Origin: JAXDLW01 sp046262515
GTDB taxonomy: Bacteria; Chloroflexota; Dormibacteria; DASZGP01
Assembly (NCBI GenBank): GCA_046262515.1
Contig: JBHEMP010000041.1
Coordinates: forward strand, 1-5,956
Length of the DNA stretch: 5,956 nucleotides
Direction: 5' to 3'
Every line of letters begins with the position of its first letter. Within the stretch, counting starts at the first letter, position 1. Under the pieces are notes generated by a model that worked only from the letters and a program-made list of their open reading frames with translations, did not search any database and was not told the DNA's origin. The position numbers and the translations under genes are program-made. This document shows positions 1 through 4,522 of this stretch, one piece after another.

Positions 1-945
1 GCCAAACAGCCGGCGTCGATCATCTACGGACGTTTCGGACCGCAACTGGATTGGGTTGACCCGGACGGGAGCCCCCAGGAGCACGTCAATGGCGATATGG
101 CCTCAGGCCAGCCTGACGCCAACGGCTTGATCCCTGTCGACTACGCGGTGGCCGTCGCGGGTCAGAATCACCTCTTCGTCTGGTACAAGAACGACGGCGC
201 GACTTACGGGGGAGCGCACGGCTTCCAATGCCAGGGCGGGCAGTGGCGGTTCCGGGACGTCTGTTCCTACATGGGGTCCGTGCCGACCGCGTGCGCCCAG
301 GTGCGCGCCACCGGGCCCCTGCAGTCGGCCACCGGCGGGCCGCCGGACCCGGCGCCGCTGATCAAGGCTCAGCTGGCCAGCATCAGCGGCGAGGTGAACG
401 GCGGGACCGTTGGAACCTCGCCGTCCGACCCGTCGCGGCAGTACACATTCCTGCCTTCCTGTTTCTGGCTCACCGGGTCGGAGAAGAACAAGGCTTTCGA
501 GCTGCGCGTCCAGGACCCGACCGTGGGCGCGGCGGGAACGCCGGATGGCAGGGCCATAACCTACGTCTACCGAATCAACGTCGGCCTGCAGAACGTCCAC
601 TGGGACTACGGGGATGGCGCCAGCCGCGAGGGGGTCGTGGGAACGCCATGGTCCCCGGCGGCGCCTGACGCCTGCTCCAACGAGCACACCTATGAACGCA
701 TCAGCGTTCGCGCCAACCCCGGCACGGTGGCCTGTCCTGCGGCCTATCCCCATTCTTCCATGGACGATGCCTGCTACGAGGTCCGGGTCCGGGAGACATA
801 CGCCGTCTCCGTGACCGCATACTGGTATGACGGGGCGGGCCCCCACGCCCCCGTCGAGATGGGGACCATGTCCCCGCTGACCCTCACTCCTCCATCGACT
901 TTCGTGCGGATCCAGCAGATCGAAGGAGTGCCGACGACCCGCTGA
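1..945 (+). CDS. 3' part of a probable exported protein with a PKD-like segment
   Basis: The frame is open from the first base of the window, so the gene starts upstream; 314 residues are visible. The in-frame ATG at 97 has no ribosome binding site, and nothing near it resembles a signal peptide, so I treat it as internal. Residues 201-206 read WDYGDG and 229-231 read HTY, the core pattern of PKD domains (W-D/x-F/Y-G-D-G ... H-x-Y), which are beta-sandwich modules of extracellular proteins. Between them lies a Cys-containing insertion. Seven cysteines are visible (about residues 77, 88, 98, 154, 225, 245, 258), which suits an exported, possibly disulfide-bonded protein. There is no C-terminal membrane helix or LPXTG anchor, so it is probably secreted or anchored by its missing N-terminus. 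I recognise no catalytic motif. Exact family unknown; the PKD call is moderate and the coding call is strong. Confidence 0.8.
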   Translation, partial: AKQPASIIYGRFGPQLDWVDPDGSPQEHVNGDMASGQPDANGLIPVDYAVAVAGQNHLFVWYKNDGATYGGAHGFQCQGGQWRFRDVCSYMGSVPTACAQVRATGPLQSATGGPPDPAPLIKAQLASISGEVNGGTVGTSPSDPSRQYTFLPSCFWLTGSEKNKAFELRVQDPTVGAAGTPDGRAITYVYRINVGLQNVHWDYGDGASREGVVGTPWSPAAPDACSNEHTYERISVRANPGTVACPAAYPHSSMDDACYEVRVRETYAVSVTAYWYDGAGPHAPVEMGTMSPLTLTPPSTFVRIQQIEGVPTTR

Positions 946-956
946 GCTCGCGGTCG

Positions 957-962
957 TAAGCT
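957..962 (+). promoter_or_regulatory. Possible -10 hexamer (TAAGCT) for a leaderless DUF488 transcript
   Basis: TAAGCT matches the TANNNT form of GC-rich Gram-positive -10 elements and ends 8 bases before the GTG at 971. That puts transcription initiation at or next to the start codon. No Shine-Dalgarno sequence is present between 946 and 970, and no convincing -35 is visible. The hexamer is short, so a chance match is quite possible. Confidence 0.3.
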
Positions 963-970
963 CGGGTCGC

Positions 971-1447
971 GTGAGGACAATCGCGACCATCGGGGCCTAC
1001 GGCTGGAACCGAGAACGTTTCATCGAGGCCCTGACCCGTCGCGACGTCTCGCTGGTCGTTGACGTCCGGCAGCGCCGGGGCGTTCGCGGAGCGGAATACG
1101 CCTGGGCCAACTCGATCCGTCTGCAGGCGGCCCTGGCCGCGGCCCGGATTTCCTACCAACACCGCCCGGAGATGGCGCCGACCACCGAGCTGCGCCACCT
1201 GCAATACGCGGAGGATGAGCGCCTGGGAGTGGGCAAGCGCAAACGCCTGGAGCTGGCGGCAGAATACCGACGGCGCTACCTGGCCGAGATCCTGGACCGT
1301 GTCGACCTGGAGGCGTTCGTCATGGGATTGCCCCAGGATTCGCCGGCGGCGCTGCTGTGTGTCGAGCGCTATGCGCAGGCCTGCCATCGATCGCTGATCG
1401 CGGCGCGCCTGGAGGAGCGGCACGGAGTGAAGGTCATCTACATCTGA
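971..1447 (+). CDS. DUF488 family protein
   Basis: The product is 158 residues, starting with GTG; no other start fits. The N-terminus MRTIATIGAYGWNRERFIEAL followed by LVVDVRQRRG (residues 28-37) is the DUF488 opening: a TIG-type strand, a helix, then a DVR motif. Near the C-terminus LLCVERYAQACHR (128-140) matches the family's LLC-x-E...CHR signature with Cys130, Glu132, Cys138, His139 and Arg140. Length is normal for the family. The biochemical role of DUF488 proteins is not established; the conserved Cys/His/Arg cluster suggests a catalytic or metal/anion-binding site, which is inference. The protein is soluble, with no signal peptide or membrane segment. It lies 25 bases after the upstream gene, with no obvious functional link to its exported neighbours. 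The lack of a ribosome binding site fits leaderless expression. Confidence 0.88.
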   Translation: MRTIATIGAYGWNRERFIEALTRRDVSLVVDVRQRRGVRGAEYAWANSIRLQAALAAARISYQHRPEMAPTTELRHLQYAEDERLGVGKRKRLELAAEYRRRYLAEILDRVDLEAFVMGLPQDSPAALLCVERYAQACHRSLIAARLEERHGVKVIYI

Positions 1448-1462
1448 GGCCGAGAGGCGCGC

Positions 1463-1491
1463 TTGTTATCCCCGGGAGCGAGTGCTAATTT
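1463..1491 (+). promoter_or_regulatory. Putative promoter of the secreted EXO-like protein gene
   Basis: TTGTTA (1463-1468) and TAATTT (1486-1491) are separated by 17 bases, an ideal sigma70-type spacing with moderate matches to the -35 and -10 consensus. Initiation near 1498 would leave a leader of about 30 bases carrying the ribosome binding site at 1515-1521. The region is AT-richer than its surroundings. The -10 overlaps GAGTGCTAA (1480-1488), identical to one arm of the CIRCE operator, but the opposite arm is poorly conserved. Confidence 0.4.
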
Positions 1492-1514
1492 GATGGTCTT
1501 CTGGGACAACGCTT

Positions 1515-1521
1515 AGAGGGG
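1515..1521 (+). promoter_or_regulatory. Ribosome binding site fixing the TTG start at 1528
   Basis: AGAGGGG is a purine-rich Shine-Dalgarno sequence ending 6 bases before TTG at 1528. It decides this non-ATG start over the in-frame ATG at residue 11, which would cut off the positively charged n-region of the signal peptide. It is the only clear Shine-Dalgarno site among the starts in this window. Confidence 0.7.
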
Positions 1522-1527
1522 ACAGTT

Positions 1528-2514
1528 TTGCAACTAAATACGAAGGCCCAACGGCCCATGGCGGCCCTGACCCTGGTTCTCGCGATGGTCGGCAGTGCCG
1601 GGATTAGCGCGAGCGCTTCAACCGACGTCTACCACAACGGCGTTACTCACCAGGCGGCAGTCCGGCAGGCCCACGCCGCCAAGCCGCGTGGCGGTGGGGG
1701 CAGCGCTAACCTGACCTACCACGGCGGCGTCGGTGGTTCGGCAGTCGAGACGGGAGCCGACAAGGTCTACATCGTGCAATGGGGCTGGACCTCCGACCCG
1801 TCTGGCGAAGGCCCTCAGCAGGCCAACTTCTTCAAGGGCGTGGGCGGTAGCTCGTGGAACAACTCGGTGACGCAGTACTGCCAGGGGACGGTGGTAGCAA
1901 CTGGGTCTTCGACGTGTCCTGCCGGGGCGACGCCGGCAACGAATCCGCAGGGCGTTTTCGCCGGGACCTTGGCCGACAGCTGGGCCGACAACCTCAACCC
2001 CCTTCCGGCGACGATGAGCCAGTCGGCACTGGCCGCGGAGGCAGTTCGCGCGGCTGCCCACTTTGGCAACACGGGCGCCGCGGCAAACACCGCAGCGCAG
2101 TACATCATCGACACACCGACGGGTCACTCAACGAGCGGGTTTGGCACCCAGTTCTGCGCCTGGCACAGTTCGACCAGCTCGAGCTACGGGAATATCGCCT
2201 ATACGAACTTCCCCTACATGACCGATGCCGGGAGCTCCTGCGGCGCGAACTTCGTCAACTCGGGGTCGGCGGGCACGCTGGACGGCGTCACCATCGTCGG
2301 CGGGCATGAGTTCGCCGAGACCGAGACCGACATCTTCCCCAACGGTGGCTGGCTCGACGCCAACGGCAAGGAGAACGGCGACAAGTGCGCCTGGATCTCG
2401 AGCGGCCAGGGAGCTTCGCAAAACGTCCAGTTCTCGACCGGACTCTTCCCCGTGCAGTCGCTCTGGAGTAACGCGTTCAACTCAGGCGCGGGCGGCTGCG
2501 TCCTCTCCTACTAG
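1528..2514 (+). CDS. Secreted EXORDIUM/PHI-1-like protein with HExxE signature (putative metallo-enzyme)
   Basis: The product is 328 residues with a TTG start. Residues 1-30 form a signal peptide: Lys6/Arg9 n-region, hydrophobic core AALTLVLAMVGSAG, and an A-S-A site (28-30) for signal peptidase I. A Gly-rich linker (55-58) precedes LTYHGG (62-67) and VYIVQWGW (80-87), which resemble the N-terminal motifs of plant EXORDIUM/phosphate-induced protein 1 (a YHxG, then a VxLIWYG-like strand). Residues 252-264 read DGVTIVGGHEFAE, followed by GWLDANGKENGDKC (274-287). This matches the family's HE-x-x-E ... W ... E-x-x-D-x-C pattern, with likely metal ligands His260, Glu261, Glu264, Glu282 and Asp285. 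Six cysteines in the mature part (118, 130, 210, 238, 287, 324) suit disulfides outside the cell. Peptidase activity is a guess from the HExxE helix; the family's biochemistry is poorly known. It is expressed from its own probable promoter. Confidence 0.82.
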   Translation: MQLNTKAQRPMAALTLVLAMVGSAGISASASTDVYHNGVTHQAAVRQAHAAKPRGGGGSANLTYHGGVGGSAVETGADKVYIVQWGWTSDPSGEGPQQANFFKGVGGSSWNNSVTQYCQGTVVATGSSTCPAGATPATNPQGVFAGTLADSWADNLNPLPATMSQSALAAEAVRAAAHFGNTGAAANTAAQYIIDTPTGHSTSGFGTQFCAWHSSTSSSYGNIAYTNFPYMTDAGSSCGANFVNSGSAGTLDGVTIVGGHEFAETETDIFPNGGWLDANGKENGDKCAWISSGQGASQNVQFSTGLFPVQSLWSNAFNSGAGGCVLSY

Positions 2515-2545
2515 TAGGCCTACCTCGCTCCGGCATCTCGCCGGA

Positions 2546-2950
2546 ATGACGGTCCTGGTCCTGGGCGGCGCCGCTTGCGGCGCCGCCGTTGACCGCCCCG
2601 GAGCCGCGACCGCAACTCCGCCGCCGCCCTGCACGAGTCCTCCCCCTGCCGTAGGGCCCGACGTCGCCGGCAGCCTCTCCCTTGAACAGAACGGGGGCAC
2701 GTTCTGCCTACACGATGGCGAGCGTGTAAATGTGTTCCTGCGGGTGCCCCCGGACGCGCCAGGGTCGTTGTGGTCTCCGATCACCGCCTCTCAAGGCACA
2801 GTCGTCCGCAGCCGGCCCAGCGGGGTACTGACCCTCGCGAGAGGTGTCACCGCGGCGATCTTTGAGGCAGATGCCACCGGTACAGCGACGCTGTCGTCGA
2901 CTCGGGGTTCAGCCCACTGGACCGTAACGCTGGTCGTCAGTCCCGGGTAG
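2546..2950 (+). CDS. Small putative lipoprotein with a beta-rich domain
   Basis: The product is 134 residues. A short hydrophobic stretch TVLVLGGAA leads to Cys11 in a lipobox-like GAAC; Gly at -3 is not canonical. A Pro/Ala/Thr-rich linker (17-36) follows, as in many lipoproteins. Residues 40-132 look like one beta-sandwich: LCHDGERVNVFLR-type strands, a Trp-Ser-Pro at 76-78, then AIFEADATGTATLSS and WTVTLVV. This resembles small Ig-like or chagasin-like (I42 inhibitor) domains in general pattern only; I cannot assign a family. Start choice is uncertain: ATG 2546 has no ribosome binding site and gives a signal with no basic n-region. The in-frame codons just upstream encode a fitting Arg-containing n-region (SRPTSLRHLAG) but hold no start codon, so an error or a mutated start is possible. 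It begins 31 bases after the preceding stop, so coupling with that gene is plausible. Its 3' end overlaps the convergent reductase gene by 14 bases. Confidence 0.62.
   Translation: MTVLVLGGAACGAAVDRPGAATATPPPPCTSPPPAVGPDVAGSLSLEQNGGTFCLHDGERVNVFLRVPPDAPGSLWSPITASQGTVVRSRPSGVLTLARGVTAAIFEADATGTATLSSTRGSAHWTVTLVVSPG
2564..2587. repeat. Perfect GC palindrome (11-bp arms, 2-base centre)
   Basis: GGCGGCGCCGC (2564-2574) and GCGGCGCCGCC (2577-2587) are exact reverse complements around TT. As RNA this is a very stable hairpin. It lies 18 bases inside the putative lipoprotein gene and 50 bases after the secreted protein's stop. No T-run follows, so it is not a textbook intrinsic terminator. A smaller hairpin, TCCGGC/GCCGGA with a 5-base loop, lies just before it at 2529-2545. 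Confidence 0.7.
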
Positions 2951-3866
2951 AGTGACCCTCGGCGTGGATCGCCAGGATGTCAGCCACGGCGCGATTGAGC
3001 GGCGTTGCCACCCCGACCTCCCGACCGAGTTGGACAACTCCGCCTGACAGCCATGGCACTTCAAGGCGGTTGCCGCGTTCGAGGTCATGCTGCATCGATG
3101 AGGTCATGTCCGGGGAGAGGCCGTCGGCAAACTCGAGGCGCTGCTCCGCGAAGTCCTCTGGCAGTTGCACCCCATGTGCGCGCCCGACGGCAACCACCTC
3201 CCTCATGATGTCCAGCATCAGGGCACGCGACCGCGGGTTCTCCCGGATCGGCCCGATCGGGACCCGCATCGTCGTCGTCGTGGCAGAGAGACCGACCAGG
3301 AAGACAAATTTTTCCCAGGTCGCCAGACGGATGTCGGTGCTGATCTCGGCCGCGATTCCGCCCGCCACACACGCCGCATGAAAAGCTTCGATGCGCGAGG
3401 CAACACCACCGTCAAACTCACCGAAGACCAGCCGTTGCAAGGGCCCGGTCCGGGTGATGACCCCGGGGCGCGTCAGCGTTGTCGCAACATAGGCGACCCC
3501 CCCGATCACCTGGGAGTCGCTGTACGCCGACCTCAGCAACGAGTCCTTGAGCACTCCATTTTGAAATGAGACCAAGGTTGTCGCCGGCCCAACCAACGGT
3601 CGGACCTGGTCCAGGGCGGCCTCCGTGTCCCAGAGCTTCACGCAGATCATGACGAGGTCCACGACGCCGACCGTGCCGGGATCATCCGTCGCGCGAACCT
3701 GAGCGAGAACGACCGGTTGGGCACTCCCCTCGACGCGAAGTCCGCGCTGCCGCATAGCTTCAAGGTGCGCGCCACGCGCGATGAAACTTACCTCGGCGCC
3801 ACCGCTGGCCAACAGGGCACCGAAGTACCCGCCAAGACCGCCCGATCCCATGACCGCCACCCTCAT
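2937..3866 (-). CDS. Ketopantoate reductase family (ApbA/PanE-like) oxidoreductase
   Basis: The product is 309 residues, the usual length for 2-dehydropantoate 2-reductase, which reduces ketopantoate to pantoate with NADPH in pantothenate/CoA synthesis. The N-terminal Rossmann motif is GSGGLGGYFG (7-16). ICVKLWDTEAA (74-84) and SFQNGV (100-105, catalytic-type Asn103) follow. Next come TWEKFVF (183-189, Lys186 equivalent to the E. coli catalytic lysine) and SSMQHDLERGNRLEVPWLSG (256-275), with Ser257 and Glu269 in the positions that bind substrate in E. coli PanE. The Asn found four residues after the lysine in E. coli is Leu190 here. That substitution is common in paralogues labelled only as ketopantoate reductase family, so the true substrate may differ. 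No other pantothenate genes are in the window. It lies downstream of the PPOX gene on the same strand (73-base gap) and converges on the lipoprotein gene. A weak GAAG-type ribosome binding site precedes the ATG. Confidence 0.88.
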   Translation of the reverse strand: MRVAVMGSGGLGGYFGALLASGGAEVSFIARGAHLEAMRQRGLRVEGSAQPVVLAQVRATDDPGTVGVVDLVMICVKLWDTEAALDQVRPLVGPATTLVSFQNGVLKDSLLRSAYSDSQVIGGVAYVATTLTRPGVITRTGPLQRLVFGEFDGGVASRIEAFHAACVAGGIAAEISTDIRLATWEKFVFLVGLSATTTTMRVPIGPIRENPRSRALMLDIMREVVAVGRAHGVQLPEDFAEQRLEFADGLSPDMTSSMQHDLERGNRLEVPWLSGGVVQLGREVGVATPLNRAVADILAIHAEGHSTRD

Positions 3867-3883
3867 GGGTAACTTCTACCAGT

Positions 3884-3920
3884 TCGCCTGGGCAACGCGG
3901 ATGGCAGTTGGCCCAGGCGA
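3884..3920 (-). repeat. Hairpin between the PPOX gene and the reductase gene
   Basis: TCGCCTGGGC (3884-3893) and GCCCAGGCGA (3911-3920) are exact reverse complements. Three more pairs inside (AAC 3894-3896 with GTT 3907-3909, one bulged base) extend the stem to 13 pairs around a 10-base loop. On the minus strand it follows the PPOX stop and ends 17 bases before the reductase ATG. There is no U-tract, so it may be a weak terminator or attenuator, an mRNA-processing barrier, or a protein-binding palindrome. Confidence 0.6.
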
Positions 3921-3939
3921 GCCGGCACCAGCCGCGGCG

Positions 3940-4398
3940 TCATTCCCGCTTGCTTGTCTGGACGCCGCGACCGGGATGCCACGCCGCAATCACCAGCAAG
4001 TCCGGGTTGGTCTCGACGGTCGTGTAAACGACCTCGCCAATGTCCAGCCGGAAGCCCTCCCCGGGCGGACCCACCCCGCTGAGCGGGCCGGTGCTTACCA
4101 ATCTGCCGGATACCTTGACGTCGCCCTGCCACTGGTGCGGCGCGCCAGGGGGCGGGTCGTCAGAGGCTCCGTGAATGGCGACGCGGGGGTCGCGCTTGAC
4201 GTCCGCAAGTTTCAGCGAGCCCGGCATCATGCCAAGCGTCGCCTCGCCGTCGACGAACTGAAGCTCGATGCCGCTGATGCGGGGAGACCCGTCCCTGCGA
4301 AGTGTCGCAATCACCTTGTGACGGCGGCCGTCAAAGATCTTCTGGACCCGCCGCGCGAACTCCGGTGCGTCGCGCTCCACCTCTGACCACGCGCTCAC
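3940..4398 (-). CDS. Pyridoxamine 5'-phosphate oxidase-like (PPOX) flavin-binding protein
   Basis: From GTG at 4398 the product is 152 residues, MSAWSEVERDAPEFARRVQ..., which is how actinobacterial members of this family typically begin. HKVIATLRRDGSPRISG (27-43) forms the first split-barrel strands. LGMMPGSLKLADVKRDPRVAIHG (55-77) carries the S-x-K-x-x-D...D-P-R-V motif around the cofactor phosphate site. WQGDVKVSGRL (90-100) and a C-terminal AWHPGRG (139-145) complete the family pattern. Such proteins bind FMN (some related clades use F420 or haem), so a cytosolic oxidoreductase role is likely but the substrate is unknown. True PdxH activity is unlikely given the short length and divergent C-terminus. 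A longer frame begins at ATG 4464 (22 extra residues, low-complexity) with AGGGG only 3 bases upstream; I prefer 4398 because of family alignment and the -10-like GATAAT before it. It is divergent from the MerR-BFN gene. Confidence 0.85.
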   Translation of the reverse strand: MSAWSEVERDAPEFARRVQKIFDGRRHKVIATLRRDGSPRISGIELQFVDGEATLGMMPGSLKLADVKRDPRVAIHGASDDPPPGAPHQWQGDVKVSGRLVSTGPLSGVGPPGEGFRLDIGEVVYTTVETNPDLLVIAAWHPGRGVQTSKRE

Positions 4399-4404
4399 GG
4401 ACGG

Positions 4405-4410
4405 ATTATC
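4405..4410 (-). promoter_or_regulatory. -10 element (GATAAT) for a leaderless PPOX transcript
   Basis: On the minus strand GATAAT matches the TATAAT consensus at five of six positions and ends 6 bases before the GTG at 4398, so the first transcribed base would be about the G of the start codon. No ribosome binding site precedes that GTG. The -35 region is not recognisable. If the longer start at 4464 is used instead, this match lies inside the coding region and is fortuitous. Confidence 0.45.
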
Positions 4411-4482
4411 TCGCGCGATGGGAACCGGCAGTGGCCTCTCTTGGGAGGAGTTGGGGCGTTCCATGTGCCCCTGTCCGGCATG

Positions 4483-4513
4483 TTGACTCTCGGCCGTCCG
4501 AGAGTTGCATGCT
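4483..4513 (+). promoter_or_regulatory. MerR-type promoter/operator with 19-base spacer
   Basis: TTGACT (4483-4488) is a near-consensus -35. CATGCT (4508-4513) is a weak -10 exactly 19 bases further on. The arms ACTCTCGG (4486-4493) and CCGAGAGT (4498-4505) form a perfect inverted repeat with a 4-base centre, filling the spacer. Over-long 19-20 base spacers holding a dyad are the hallmark of MerR-family targets such as the mer, soxS and tipA promoters, where the bound dimer distorts DNA to realign -35 and -10. The gene directly downstream encodes a MerR-type protein, so autoregulation is the natural reading. Predicted initiation near 4520 would make the transcript almost leaderless for GTG 4523. 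The same dyad might also influence the divergent PPOX gene. Confidence 0.75.
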
Positions 4514-4522
4514 TCTCCTGCC

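Noticed and set aside
103..990. Long minus-strand open frame opposite the PKD-like gene
   Set aside because: Its translation is rich in Arg/Gly/Val with no domain, typical of the antisense of a high-GC gene; the plus strand gives PKD-like motifs and sensible composition.
884..1423. Minus-strand open frame opposite the DUF488 gene
   Set aside because: The plus frame has clear DUF488 motifs; this antisense frame has none.
1448..1480. Terminator after the DUF488 gene
   Set aside because: GC-rich, but no stable inverted repeat followed by a T-run could be found.
1618..2127. Minus-strand open frames opposite the EXO-like gene
   Set aside because: Arg-rich low-information translation; the plus frame has a signal peptide, a ribosome binding site and conserved motifs.
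2225..2545. Upstream extension of the lipoprotein frame into the EXO-like gene
   Set aside because: The extension is Ser/Arg/Pro-rich frame shadow within the conserved HExxE region of another gene; only the part from 2546 on looks like protein.
2937..2950. Possible bidirectional terminator in the convergent overlap
   Set aside because: The two genes overlap by 14 bases and no stem-loop with a T-run is present there.
3781..4386. Plus-strand open frame spanning the reductase start and the PPOX gene
   Set aside because: It is antisense to two genes with clear family motifs and has no recognisable domain.
4505..4522. TTG 4505 as the start of MerR-BFN
   Set aside because: It overlaps the right arm of the operator and precedes the predicted -10, so it could not be in the transcript from that promoter.
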